The notes beneath the pieces are model-generated. The model saw nothing but the letters and a program-made list of their open reading frames with translations, was not told where the DNA came from and did no database searches. Made by a program: the position numbers and the translations under genes. A DNA stretch of 52,067 nt. It comes from Gammaproteobacteria bacterium (GTDB lineage: Bacteria; Pseudomonadota; Gammaproteobacteria; SZUA-229). Position 1 is the first letter of the stretch; each line of letters opens with the position of its first letter. The stretch covers positions 1 through 52,067 of the forward strand of contig JAPHRO010000016.1 of NCBI GenBank assembly GCA_026195895.1, in the 5' to 3' direction. Shown here in pieces: positions 34,509 to 43,305 of this stretch.

Positions 34509-35489
34509 ATGCAGGAGCTGCCTCTTATCCCGGGATTTCTGGCTCGCTATATCGAACGCTGGGCAGTAAAAAGATTACCTGACACAGACTATCAGGCCAC
34601 TATCGTTCGCCAGCGGCTGTATATACTCCCCACCCGGCAAGGCCTGCTGTTCACTACAGTGTTAGGCACTATTTTGTTAGGCGCCATTAATTATGAAAAC
34701 AGCCTGACTTATATGCTGTGTTTTCTGTTTGCTTCGATTGGTTTTCTGGGCATGATTTATACCCATCAAAATCTTAATCATTTACGACTGGGCGCCGCCA
34801 GTGCCAAAGCTGTTTTTGCCGGACAGGCAGCGCAATTCCCACTAAGCATCAGCAGTGTAAAACAACATTCGCATTACAATATCCGCATCCAGTGTAAAGC
34901 AACAGATGCTATTTGTGCGCATCTTGAAGACACTGAGACAGAATCACTGCTAATGCTTCCTGTCACTACTAAAAGACGTGGTTACATTCAGCTGGGGAGA
35001 ATAAAAATTTATACTGAATTTCCCTTCGGGTTATTTCATGCATGGTGCTGGGTCGAATTGAATGCACAGGCAGTTGTCTATCCAGAACCCGATGCTCATC
35101 CACCCCAATATACCCATGGCGGACGACAACACGGCCATCAGATGACGCAACAGGAAGGCTATGATGATTTTGCCGGCATTCGCAAATATCGAAAAGGCGA
35201 TGCGCCAAATCATCTTGCCTGGAAAGCCATTGCCAGAACGGGTGACTTACAAACAAAACAGTTCTATGCAGAAGCGGCTGACGAGATATGGCTTGACTGG
35301 CACCAGTTAGCTGACGACATGGACGTAGAAAAACGCCTGTCGGTTCTTTGTCGCTGGATTCTGGATGCCGATAAACAGGGGATTAAATTCGGACTCATAA
35401 TACCCGGCAAAAATATTTCTCCTGGTACTGGCCGGCAACATCGTCATGTGTGTCTCAAAGCACTGGCCTTATTCGGCATCGAAGCATGA
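34509..35489 (+). CDS. DUF58-domain membrane protein
   Basis: 326 residues from ATG at 34509; a GTG at 34506 is also possible. Two TM helices (about 35-80) are followed by a cytoplasmic or periplasmic DUF58/VWA-like part with the family motif GYDDFAGIRKYRKGDAPNHLAWKAIARTGDLQTKQF. The family partners MoxR ATPases. The C-terminal VWA-like fold is visible in DEIWLDWHQL but the full metal site is not. The stop overlaps the next start by four bases (ATGA), indicating translational coupling. Confidence 0.9.
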   Translation: MQELPLIPGFLARYIERWAVKRLPDTDYQATIVRQRLYILPTRQGLLFTTVLGTILLGAINYENSLTYMLCFLFASIGFLGMIYTHQNLNHLRLGAASAKAVFAGQAAQFPLSISSVKQHSHYNIRIQCKATDAICAHLEDTETESLLMLPVTTKRRGYIQLGRIKIYTEFPFGLFHAWCWVELNAQAVVYPEPDAHPPQYTHGGRQHGHQMTQQEGYDDFAGIRKYRKGDAPNHLAWKAIARTGDLQTKQFYAEAADEIWLDWHQLADDMDVEKRLSVLCRWILDADKQGIKFGLIIPGKNISPGTGRQHRHVCLKALALFGIEA

Positions 35490-37444
35490 CTCGATTCGAT
35501 TATATAGCTAAAGATCCTGTTTCCTGGGTCATCCTATCGCTGGCACTGGTGCTTATGCCGCATGCCCCTCGCTTACCCGCCTGGACGCTATTTGTCATTC
35601 CGCTGCTTTTTTTATGGCGTCTGGCTGCAATAAAAAAACCACAACGTCTACCGCGAAAATGGCTGCTGTTTATCATTGTCATTCTGTCGTCGTTTGCAAT
35701 GCTAGTGCATTACGGAACACTGTTTGGAAAAACAGCGGGTACCGCTATTCTTGCCGTGCTGCTGGCAGTGAAATTACTGGAAAGTCGTAAGCGTAGAGAT
35801 TACATGCTGTTAATTGCATTGAGCTTCTTCATCATAGTAACCAACTTTTTATTTTCCCAGGATATCCCGACGCTTGCTTTTATGCTGATTACCGTGGTCA
35901 TTCTGGTGATGAGCCTGATATACATTAATCAGGAATCTGCGCCATTAAAACTGCGCCAACGTTTCAAAATGTCGCTAACCATCGTGTTGCAGGCTTTACC
36001 CATGATGTTAGTTATGTTTATTTTATTTCCACGTATTTCGGGACCACTCTGGCAATTACCCGATGATGCCCATACTGCTCGCAGTGGCTTGAGTGATACA
36101 ATGTCGCCCGGCAATATCGCCCAGTTAATAAACTCGAATGACATAGCATTCAGGGTCAAATTTGAAAATCAGCAGCCATCTCAAAATCAACTTTACTGGC
36201 GTGCCCATGTATTGTGGTATTTTGATGGCCGTAGTTGGGAGCAGGGAAAATTAAATCCGAATCCTGATCCGGTGCTGGAAACTTTTAATGCGCCTGTCGA
36301 ATACACAGTGACCCTGGAACCGCATTTCAAAAAATGGCTGTTTGCCCTGGATATGCCTGGCGAGGCACCCGTAAAAAGTCACTACAACAATAATTATTTA
36401 CTCCGTGCCGATAAAAAAATTACTTCTCTGTATCAATATCAGGCAACATCATTTCTAAATTACCGGGCAGGTAATATTTTATCGCCCTGGGAAGAAAGCG
36501 CTGGATTAAAATTGCCAGTGCATCAAAATCCACGAACAGTTGCATTAGGCAGGCAATGGCGAAAACAATTTAATCAGCCGGTCGACATCGTTGCCCACGC
36601 GCTTAAACAGTTTAATCAACAAAACTATGTGTATACCCTGCGTCCCCCATTGACGCCTGGGCACGATTCAGTCGATCAGTTTTTATTCAACACTCGACGG
36701 GGGTTTTGTGAACACTATGCCGGCAGCTTCGCGGTATTGATGCGTGCTGCCGGTATCCCCACGCGGATTATTTTGGGCTATCAGGGTGGCGCATTTAATC
36801 CATTGAATGATGTGCTCACTGTCAGGCAATCCGATGCCCATGCCTGGACCGAGGTCTGGCTAGAAAACCAGGGCTGGGTACGCATAGATCCAACAGCCGC
36901 TATTGCACCGAGCCGTATTGAACAAAATTTGAATGCAGCCCTGCCGAAAAATGAAACGCGGCCACTGCACATGCATCTCGATATGGGCGTTTTGAAACAA
37001 CTTAGATTTTACTGGGAGTTGATGGATAATAACTGGAACCAATGGGTCATTGCTTATGATCCCGAGTTACAACAGGAATTTTTATCATCATTGTTGAATA
37101 AAAAAATTAATTTCGCCGATATCGTTTATCTGCTGGTGTTTACCCTCACTATAGTTACTCTTGCTATCGCGGTTATGATATTGAAACCATTTCAACGAAC
37201 AACATCTGATCCGACCCAGCTCGCCTATGAACAATTTTGCCGCAAACTGGCCCGTAGTGGCATCTGTAGAGAACCCTGTGAAGGTCCTGTGGATTTTTCA
37301 CTGCGTGCAATGCAGGCCCATCCTCAGCAAAAAGACAGCATAAAATTAATCAGCCGTATTTATATAAATTTAAGATTTAGATCCAGCAATAATAAAAAAC
37401 AGCTTGAAAAATTAAGACACTTAATTAGAAAACTGAAGCTATAG
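35486..37444 (+). CDS. TgpA-like membrane transglutaminase
   Basis: 652 residues from ATG at 35486, overlapping the DUF58 stop. Five or six TM helices (about 15-180) are followed by a periplasmic transglutaminase-like domain with the catalytic triad in canonical spacing: Cys408 in RGFCEHYAGSFAVLMRAAG, His452 in SDAHAWTEVW, Asp468 in RIDPTAA. One more TM (about 545-570) precedes a cytoplasmic helical tail (QLAYEQFCRKLARSGI). The layout matches P. aeruginosa TgpA, an essential enzyme. Substrate is unknown. A bidirectional terminator follows. Confidence 0.93.
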   Translation: MTRFDYIAKDPVSWVILSLALVLMPHAPRLPAWTLFVIPLLFLWRLAAIKKPQRLPRKWLLFIIVILSSFAMLVHYGTLFGKTAGTAILAVLLAVKLLESRKRRDYMLLIALSFFIIVTNFLFSQDIPTLAFMLITVVILVMSLIYINQESAPLKLRQRFKMSLTIVLQALPMMLVMFILFPRISGPLWQLPDDAHTARSGLSDTMSPGNIAQLINSNDIAFRVKFENQQPSQNQLYWRAHVLWYFDGRSWEQGKLNPNPDPVLETFNAPVEYTVTLEPHFKKWLFALDMPGEAPVKSHYNNNYLLRADKKITSLYQYQATSFLNYRAGNILSPWEESAGLKLPVHQNPRTVALGRQWRKQFNQPVDIVAHALKQFNQQNYVYTLRPPLTPGHDSVDQFLFNTRRGFCEHYAGSFAVLMRAAGIPTRIILGYQGGAFNPLNDVLTVRQSDAHAWTEVWLENQGWVRIDPTAAIAPSRIEQNLNAALPKNETRPLHMHLDMGVLKQLRFYWELMDNNWNQWVIAYDPELQQEFLSSLLNKKINFADIVYLLVFTLTIVTLAIAVMILKPFQRTTSDPTQLAYEQFCRKLARSGICREPCEGPVDFSLRAMQAHPQQKDSIKLISRIYINLRFRSSNNKKQLEKLRHLIRKLKL

Positions 37445-37513
37445 GTTTGTAGCTAACTAGCATATAACATCTGGTACTTTTTCCTGTATACCACACATAA
37501 TCCCTGTCACAAT

Positions 37514-37544
37514 AAAAAAGGCAGACCCATGGCCTGCCTTTTTT
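37514..37544. terminator. bidirectional rho-independent terminator
   Basis: AAAAAAGGCAG pairs with CTGCCTTTTTT around a nine-base loop, giving an 11-bp stem with A and T tracts that work on both strands. It lies between the convergent transglutaminase and SCP2-like genes. Confidence 0.88.
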
Positions 37545-37567
37545 AATATCTTAAAATAAATACTAAT

Positions 37568-37966
37568 TTATATAGCTTTACCCATTAACGCGAAACATTT
37601 TACAAATGCGGCTGACAGCCCCGGATCCTTGATCATGACCGCATAATCACCTTTTTTGAATTTTAGCTTACGCGACGTATATGCCAGACCGAGCTTCATC
37701 AATCCTGGTGGTTTTTCGAGCAATTTAGACCATTCTTCCGCTGACGCCCTTAAATCCCATTTAACAGCTTCACCCCTGGGAGGCCCTGCAGACAGCACCT
37801 GGCCATTAGAAATAGTTAATACACAGCGAGGATCTTCTTCGCCGTCAATACCAAATGCAACCACCGAATTAAAACCCGATTGACTCAGCTCGTCAGCAAT
37901 ACCTTCGGCGCTATTCCATATTTCACGATATTTCTGAGCCCAGTCGTTAGAAAACAGTTCAGACAT
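37568..37966 (-). CDS. SCP2 sterol-binding-like protein
   Basis: 132 residues, soluble, no signal. The sequence matches the SCP2-like fold: an amphipathic N-terminal helix, a beta sheet around DPRCVLTISNGQVLSAG and KWDLRASAEEWSKLLEKPPGLMKLGLAYTSRKLKFKKGD, and a C-terminal helix with AVMIKDPGLSAAFVKCFALMG. The KWDLRASAEEW stretch and the KLKFKKGDY turn are typical of the family. These proteins bind lipids or hydrophobic ligands in a tunnel. No neighbour indicates the ligand. Confidence 0.82.
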   Translation of the reverse strand: MSELFSNDWAQKYREIWNSAEGIADELSQSGFNSVVAFGIDGEEDPRCVLTISNGQVLSAGPPRGEAVKWDLRASAEEWSKLLEKPPGLMKLGLAYTSRKLKFKKGDYAVMIKDPGLSAAFVKCFALMGKAI

Positions 37967-38528
37967 GAACCTTTAACTCCAGATAAATTATTTTTTCATA
38001 TAGTTTTTTTCTGACAGCGAAATTAACAAAAAAAGGGGGTGATTGCCAGATTATATTTTCTGATCTTGGCTAACAGCAGTAGTTTATCAAAAAATATATC
38101 CACAAAATAACCATTAAAACATACAAAAACAACTATAAATCATTGTTTTTAATGGAATTATCAAGACGTGCCAGTTTCTAAACAAACATATCATCATCTA
38201 ATCAAACAATAGGTTATAGCGGCTATAATTTATCAAATTAGTACAAAATTAACTAAAACGGATAAGGTGTATTTTTTCCACCGCTTTCATGCAATTGCTT
38301 TATATTCCTGGGCTTTAATTAATTAGTCAGCACTTTCTTTTGCCGGTACGAATCAACCATTTAATTATTCTTTATGACTTCCGTACTTTTTGAAACGCCC
38401 TTGCGCCGATTGCCTTTATGTTTCATTGTTCATGTTATGTGATACATATCCATTTATTGTCAATAATTAGGTTTAAAATCATCCCTAACTGATTAATTCT
38501 TCTTTCCTTATCGAATTTATATTTGCCC
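37967..38528. other. long AT-rich intergenic region; no gene seen
   Basis: About 560 bp between divergent genes, noticeably A/T-rich with many short homopolymer runs. No frame, tRNA-like fold or strong inverted repeat was found. Promoters for both flanking genes must lie here, but I cannot place them. Confidence 0.5.
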
Positions 38529-39425
38529 ATGTATAACCGCTTCCCTACCTGTGCGCTTGGCATTCTTTCCCTGTTTGTTATGGTCAGTTGCGTCACTATT
38601 CCTTCTCAAACACAGTTAATTAACGGTAAAACTCAAAACTCGGAGAACCTGGTTTCAGCTAACTGCAGCGTAGAAAAAATTCGGCAATCACTAAATAATG
38701 CCCAGGAACCTGACCTGCAACTTGATTCCACTAATATCTCCCTGCTTAACTGGAATATTTACAAGGCACAGAGAGATAACTGGCCCGAAGATTTTAAAGC
38801 GTTTATTGCAGCCCAGGATCTGGTACTCATACAGGAAGCGCTGAACAGTCCCCAGGTAACCAGCTTGCTCGACCGCCACCACCCACACTGGAATCTGAAT
38901 ACCGCATTTTTTTATGATGGGTATGAAACAGGGGTTTTAACGGCATCAAAGACACCATCACTATTTAGCTGCGGGCTACGAGCGACGGAACCCTTAATAC
39001 GCCTGCCCAAGACTGTGCTGATCAATCTCTATCCACTAACCGACAGCGATGAAAAACTCCTGGTCGCCAATTTGCACGGCATTAATTTTACTTTGGGCAT
39101 CGACGCCTATACAGAACAAATACGCCACATGGTCGAAATTATTGAGCAACATAACGGCCCCGTCATTGTTGCCGGCGACTTCAATACCTGGAGCAATCAG
39201 CGTATGAATATCGTCGATGCTATGGCACAGCAACTGTCATTACAGGCCGTTAGCTATAGCAGCCACGACAGAGTGAAAATTTTTGATTATGCCCTCGACC
39301 ACATTTTTTACCGCGGACTCGAGGCCATCCAGGAAGATACGCTGCAAGTCAGCTCCTCGGACCATAACCCAATAAAAGTAAGCTTTCGCCTTGCTAATCA
39401 GGCTATAGCACTCTCACAGAAATGA
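38529..39425 (+). CDS. endonuclease/exonuclease/phosphatase-family lipoprotein
   Basis: 298 residues from ATG at 38529; a TTG at 38523 is less likely. A lipoprotein signal has its lipobox at MVSC (about residue 21). The EEP catalytic set is present: SLLNWNIYK, LVLIQEAL with the metal-binding Glu, VVAGDFNTWS with Asp and Asn, and VSSSDHNPI with the catalytic Asp-His. Family members cleave phosphodiesters in nucleic acids or lipids. The lipid anchor puts this one in the envelope, so a sphingomyelinase-like or extracellular nuclease role is possible. The stop overlaps the next gene by four bases. Confidence 0.9.
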   Translation: MYNRFPTCALGILSLFVMVSCVTIPSQTQLINGKTQNSENLVSANCSVEKIRQSLNNAQEPDLQLDSTNISLLNWNIYKAQRDNWPEDFKAFIAAQDLVLIQEALNSPQVTSLLDRHHPHWNLNTAFFYDGYETGVLTASKTPSLFSCGLRATEPLIRLPKTVLINLYPLTDSDEKLLVANLHGINFTLGIDAYTEQIRHMVEIIEQHNGPVIVAGDFNTWSNQRMNIVDAMAQQLSLQAVSYSSHDRVKIFDYALDHIFYRGLEAIQEDTLQVSSSDHNPIKVSFRLANQAIALSQK

Positions 39426-39808
39426 AATCCATCTACCAAACTGTGTTCACAGTTTTGTTTCTTTTTTACCAGATCCCCAGTGAAGCGGTTCCCGGCAGTC
39501 AAAGCCAGGCTGAAATCCAGCATCTGTTGAATTTCATTTCCAGCAGCGATTGCAGCTTTACTCGAAATGGTTCCGAACATTCTGCGCTTGATGCACGAAA
39601 ACATATTGAAAAGAAATTTAATTATGTGAAAAGCAGAGTGAATAGCGCGGAAGATTTTATTCAATATGCGGCCACCAGAAGCAGCATGTCTGGGGAGATC
39701 TATAGAGTGAATTGCGATGGTGTTTCTCTGACGACGGGGGAATGGCTTTTGCGGGAGTTGAACAGGTTTCGTGAACACGGTGTTCCTGCTTCCTTACCTC
39801 CGGAATAA
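39422..39808 (+). CDS. DUF5329-like secreted protein
   Basis: 128 residues. A signal peptide (SIYQTVFTVLFLFYQIPSEA) precedes a compact domain with EIQHLLNFISSSDCSFTRNGSEHSALDARKHIEKKFNYV, AEDFIQYAATRSSMSGEIYRVNC and LTTGEWLLRELNRFRE. This is the DUF5329 pattern: a Cys pair (SDC, VNC), RNG, and SxxSGxxYRV. Function is unknown. Its ATG overlaps the nuclease-like gene's stop, so it is translationally coupled and may be a partner or inhibitor of the EEP enzyme. Confidence 0.8.
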   Translation: MKSIYQTVFTVLFLFYQIPSEAVPGSQSQAEIQHLLNFISSSDCSFTRNGSEHSALDARKHIEKKFNYVKSRVNSAEDFIQYAATRSSMSGEIYRVNCDGVSLTTGEWLLRELNRFREHGVPASLPPE

Positions 39809-40068
39809 TTTACATAAACTAATCGTAGCACCTTAATCGCCAAACCGATTAGTGGATTTATCCGGCCCATCCATGGACCTCTTCCCGGCGGGGCGTGGTG
39901 AAAAACAACCACATCAAAATCGGCAATCCTGAGAAGATAAGCCATTGTTTATAAGAGATTTTCTTCGTACACCTTCGCAAAATATAACATCACGGAGTAG
40001 TACCCACAGCAATATTTAATATAAACAGTTATTGTTGACACAATCAATGCATGAAAAAAATGATGTTG

Positions 40069-40776
40069 TTATCTATGTATAATTTCTTTACCTGAAATTT
40101 CATGGTCCACTAATTCAATACAGGATGGGTTATTAAATTTCGGCGAGTTCATTTTTTTAGATACCGGATAAATATCAAAATCTTCTTCAGGATAATATTG
40201 CATCAATGAAAAAATATGCTGTTTACTGGTCATGCGATTATCCAGCCAGACGATGGCATTTTCTGGCTTCATAAATACCGGCATTCGATTATGGATTTGA
40301 CCGGGTTTTCCGCTGGCATCCTGCGTTAACAGGGTAAAGCTTGTTAGTGGTTCGCTCGTTTCAGGGTTTATCCAGTTGTCCCATAAACCAGCCAGCCAGG
40401 TCACCTGTCGACCGTGATGATAATACGGTTGTTTGTTGTTGCCATCGCGTGTCCATTCATACCAGCCATCAACGGGAACCAGGCAACGCTGTTGTTTAAA
40501 AGCGTGTCTGAATGAGGGTTTATCGGCGGCTGTTTCAGATCGCGCATTACTGGTTTTAAAGCCTGTACTGGCATCCTTTGACCAGGAAGGAATGAGCCCC
40601 CAGTGCAACAAATCACATCGCAGCGCATTTTTCTGATTTCGATACAGGACGGGTAAGTGCTGGGTTGGAAAAGCATTGTAATTTTCTACGGCCTCACAGG
40701 GCGATACAGATTCATCCAGTACCAGCATCTCAAGGTAATCGGCAGGTCTGGAAAAAATGGCAAAGCGTCCACACAT
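40069..40776 (-). CDS. SOS-response-associated peptidase (SRAP, YedK/HMCES family)
   Basis: 235 residues beginning MCGRF, with the catalytic Cys2 that forms a thiazolidine crosslink to abasic sites in single-stranded DNA. Other family motifs are visible: NARSETAADKPSFRHAF, RCLVPVDGWYEWTRDG, TLLTQDASGKPGQIHNRMPVF with the catalytic His, and ENAIVWLD. The protein shields abasic sites at replication forks. It is divergent from umuDC, fitting a damage-response block, although no LexA box is obvious in the 100-bp intergenic region. Confidence 0.93.
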   Translation of the reverse strand: MCGRFAIFSRPADYLEMLVLDESVSPCEAVENYNAFPTQHLPVLYRNQKNALRCDLLHWGLIPSWSKDASTGFKTSNARSETAADKPSFRHAFKQQRCLVPVDGWYEWTRDGNNKQPYYHHGRQVTWLAGLWDNWINPETSEPLTSFTLLTQDASGKPGQIHNRMPVFMKPENAIVWLDNRMTSKQHIFSLMQYYPEEDFDIYPVSKKMNSPKFNNPSCIELVDHEISGKEIIHR

Positions 40777-40876
40777 GGCTCAAGTATAGGTGGTTTGATC
40801 GCCGGGAGGTATCTTGCATTGTTGACGGCAAGTGGATTACACTAAAGATTCTCTATTTGTTCTCTTCTGGATTATC

Positions 40877-41299
40877 ATGCTTTTCTTTTTTACCCCTCAC
40901 TGGCAAACAGCCATTCCGCTACCCTTAGTAGGAACCCGCGTCAGAGCGGGCTTTCCCAGTCCCGCCGATGATTACATCGAAGAGCGGCTTGATCTGAATG
41001 AGCACCTGGTCGCTCACCCCAATGCAACCTTTTATGTGCGTGTGGCGGGTGAATCGATGCATAACGCCGGTATCCAGGATGGGGATACGCTGGTGGTGGA
41101 TCGGTCGCTGGAAGCGAGGAACGATGACATTGTGGTTGCCGCACTCAATGGCGAATTTACAGTTAAACGACTGGTTTATCGGGCATCTCAACCCTGGTTG
41201 ATACCGTGCAATCCCGTTTTTCCAGAAATTCGCCTTACCGAAGACATGGACACGGTTATCTGGGGCGTGGTGACGTCGGTCATACATAAGTTTCGATAA
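40877..41299 (+). CDS. umuD: UmuD-like autoproteolytic subunit of DNA polymerase V
   Basis: 140 residues from ATG at 40877; a GTG at 40832 would add 15 that do not look like UmuD. The cleavage site is Ala24-Gly25 (RVRA/GFPSPADDYIEE), with Ser60 in GESMHNAGI and Lys97 in TVKRL as the catalytic dyad, at the same numbers as in E. coli UmuD. RecA-stimulated self-cleavage gives UmuD', which activates UmuC. The umuC gene starts three bases after its stop. E. coli has Cys at the cleavage position where this protein has Ala. Confidence 0.93.
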   Translation: MLFFFTPHWQTAIPLPLVGTRVRAGFPSPADDYIEERLDLNEHLVAHPNATFYVRVAGESMHNAGIQDGDTLVVDRSLEARNDDIVVAALNGEFTVKRLVYRASQPWLIPCNPVFPEIRLTEDMDTVIWGVVTSVIHKFR

Positions 41300-41302
41300 C
41301 AC

Positions 41303-42592
41303 ATGTTTGCCCTGGTCGATGGCAACTCATTTTATGCTTCCTGTGAGGCGGTATTTCGCCCTGATCTGGAAGGTCGCCCCATTGTTGTACTGAGCAATAA
41401 TGACGGCTGTATTGTTGCCGCAAACCAGCAGGCAAAATCCTTCGGGAACATCATGTACCAGCCCTATTTCCAGTTGGCCAAAATGCTTGAGAAACAGGAC
41501 ACGGCGGTTTTCAGTTCCAATTATGAGTTGTACGGCGACTTATCCTGTCGTATGCATGCTTTGCTAGGCACATTTGCACCCAGGCAGGAAATATATTCTA
41601 TTGATGAAAGTTTTCTGGATTTTCGGGGTATGCATCACTGGGACTTCATGGCCTACGGCCAGGAAATTAAACAGACTATGCTTAAGCAACTGGGTTTACC
41701 GGTTGCCGTAGGTATAGGCTCCAGCAAAACCCTGGCCAAGGCCGCTAATAATCGGGCTAAAAAAATCAAAGTATTCGATGGCGTGCTGGCGCTATCTGAT
41801 TTGTCAGAAGCTGAACAGAATAAACTGTTATCCGGTATGGACGTGGCCGATGTCTGGGGTGTGGGGCGTCAATGGACGAAACGTTTGAATTCCATGGGCA
41901 TAACCACCGCACTACATTTAAAACAGATGCCCGCAAAAAAAGTACGCGCTCAATTTGGCATTGTTTTAGAACGAACCGTTCATGAACTCAATGGTATTCC
42001 CTGCCAGGATATGGAATTAATTGCGCCGGACAAACAGGAGATCGTCTCCAGTCGCGCCTTCAGCCAACCCGTCACCCATTATAAAAATATGCAGCAGGCT
42101 GTTGCCCGATATATCGCTCGGGCGGCTGAAAAATTACGCAACCAAAAGGGTAGCTGTAAACGGGTATCCGTTGGCATTACCACCAATCCATTTAAATCCA
42201 GCACGGCGCAATATCATAACTGGGCAACGACCTCACTCATCTATCCCAGTTCACACACCGGGCACCTGATTGAGCGTGGAAAACATTGTCTGGATCGTAT
42301 ATGGGAAGAGGGTTTTGAATATAAAAAAGCATTTGTCATGCTATCCGACATCAGTGACGCAGACATTATTCAATATGATTTGTTTGCCAGACAACCTAAA
42401 TATAGCGACAGCATTAAAGCCAGCGCATTGATGCATGTGCTGGATAAAATAAATACTCGAATGGGAAAAGGTGTGTGTCGCCTGGCATCAGAGGGACTGG
42501 ATGGGCAAATTAGCTGGCCGATGAAACGACATAAACAGTCACCGCGATATAGTACTTGCTGGAAAGAGTTACCTGTTGTATTTATCAAATAG
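41303..42592 (+). CDS. umuC: UmuC-like Y-family DNA polymerase V catalytic subunit
   Basis: 429 residues. The palm has ALVDGNSFYASCE (catalytic Asp), IVVLSNNDGCIVAANQQAK, and YSIDESFLDF with the catalytic Asp-Glu. Further motifs are PVAVGIGSSKTLAKAANNRAKK, DVWGVGRQWTKRL (helix-hairpin-helix thumb) and the little-finger region. Length is close to the E. coli protein (422). It copies damaged templates when bound to UmuD' and RecA. The operon umuD-umuC is complete; the right end borders an apparent integration boundary. Confidence 0.94.
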   Translation: MFALVDGNSFYASCEAVFRPDLEGRPIVVLSNNDGCIVAANQQAKSFGNIMYQPYFQLAKMLEKQDTAVFSSNYELYGDLSCRMHALLGTFAPRQEIYSIDESFLDFRGMHHWDFMAYGQEIKQTMLKQLGLPVAVGIGSSKTLAKAANNRAKKIKVFDGVLALSDLSEAEQNKLLSGMDVADVWGVGRQWTKRLNSMGITTALHLKQMPAKKVRAQFGIVLERTVHELNGIPCQDMELIAPDKQEIVSSRAFSQPVTHYKNMQQAVARYIARAAEKLRNQKGSCKRVSVGITTNPFKSSTAQYHNWATTSLIYPSSHTGHLIERGKHCLDRIWEEGFEYKKAFVMLSDISDADIIQYDLFARQPKYSDSIKASALMHVLDKINTRMGKGVCRLASEGLDGQISWPMKRHKQSPRYSTCWKELPVVFIK

Positions 42593-42701
42593 GTTGTTAA
42601 TTTGCATTTAAATCTGATCCACTTTTCCATGATTTTGCATCGATTACGTGACCCATCTTGAGACTAAATTCAAAAACAATCAGTATCATAAATTTATCGT
42701 A

Positions 42702-42752
42702 GTGGCTCAAAATTAAACGTCAATAGTGGTTCAATATTCGATGCAACTCAAC
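42702..42752 (+). repeat. 51-bp imperfect direct repeat, copy 1 (transposon-end-like)
   Basis: It begins GTGGCTCAAAATTAAACG and ends CGATGCAACTCAAC, and aligns without gaps to 43157-43207, with roughly 70 percent identity counted by eye. The tandem TGG-TCA phrasing resembles the multiple terminal repeats of IS21-family elements. No istA or istB gene is present, so at best this is a vestige. Confidence 0.45.
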
Positions 42753-42938
42753 ACTCTGCCGGATAAGGCCGCCATAGTGCGCAACCAGGGTTTTCGGAAC
42801 TCGAATCTGGAACCAGAAAGCGCCATGATGAAAAATAAGATAAGACATTACAGCATCTCCATAAAAGTGGGTTAGATGCTGCGGGTATTACTCTGATATA
42901 TCACCGGAATGTAACACCACAGACCGACTTGCAGACAC

Positions 42939-42969
42939 AAAAAACCCCAAGTAATTGAATCACTTAGGG
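42939..42969 (-). terminator. rho-independent terminator beyond the tRNA-Ser 3' end
   Basis: On the minus strand CCCTAAGT pairs with ACTTGGGG (one T-G pair) around a nine-base loop and is followed by TTTTTT. It lies 14 bp beyond the CCA of the tRNA fragment, exactly where a tRNA gene's own terminator would sit. Confidence 0.75.
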
Positions 42970-42983
42970 TATTTGGGTGTTAA

Positions 42984-43004
42984 TGGCGGAGAGGCAGGGA
43001 ATCG
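42984..43004 (-). other. tRNA-Ser 3'-end fragment, probable attachment site (att)
   Basis: On the minus strand the 21 bases start CGATTCCC (T loop and T stem) and end CTCTCCGCCA, the acceptor strand with G discriminator and encoded CCA typical of tRNA-Ser. To the right of 43004 the sequence no longer matches a tRNA, so no gene body is present. Tyrosine-recombinase elements that integrate into tRNA genes leave this: a duplicated 3' end next to the native terminator at one end and the restored full tRNA at the other. Confidence 0.6.
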
Positions 43005-43156
43005 TGTCTTTCGCCTAATTATTCTTTTAAATCAACAAGTTACAACTATACAATTATCGACTGGTGTACCAATGAGGTGTTTCAAAAGTTGAAATCAGTA
43101 TGCCATCCCAGCCAAAGGCAAATCAAGTGTTAAATCACCCCAAGACTGGCCCCTAC

Positions 43157-43207
43157 CTGGGTCAGTTTTAAGCGCAAATAGTCATCCAATAATCGATGTT
43201 ACTCAAC
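43157..43207 (+). repeat. 51-bp imperfect direct repeat, copy 2
   Basis: It begins CTGGGTCAGTTTTAAGCG and ends CGATGTTACTCAAC, and aligns without gaps to 42702-42752. The two copies lie on either side of the tRNA fragment, 404 bp apart. Confidence 0.45.
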
Positions 43208-43266
43208 TACTATGCCAGGTAAAACATACAGCATCTAATACTGGTATCGCGCGCAAGACCCTGCTA

Positions 43267-43293
43267 TGCTATACATGTAATACACGTATAGCA
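43267..43293. promoter_or_regulatory. near-perfect 27-bp palindrome, toxin-antitoxin operator
   Basis: The outer arms TGCTATAC and GTATAGCA are exact inverted repeats, and the inner GTAATAC is also nearly symmetrical. It ends 12 bp before the antitoxin ATG and overlaps the ribosome-site region (CTGGAG). RHH antitoxins repress their own promoter through such sites. Confidence 0.7.
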
Positions 43294-43305
43294 CTGGAGT
43301 TCATC

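Larger units (their letters stand above)
42593..43305. other. non-coding junction region with recombination scars
   Basis: These 713 bp have no supportable gene. From left to right they hold one copy of a 51-bp repeat, a rho-independent terminator, a tRNA-Ser 3' end, the second 51-bp repeat and the operator of the toxin-antitoxin genes, each listed separately. The combination marks the left boundary of an inserted element. Confidence 0.6.

Noticed and set aside
42984-43010. A complete tRNA gene
   Set aside because: Only the last 21 bases match; the anticodon and D arms are missing, so it is reported as a fragment.
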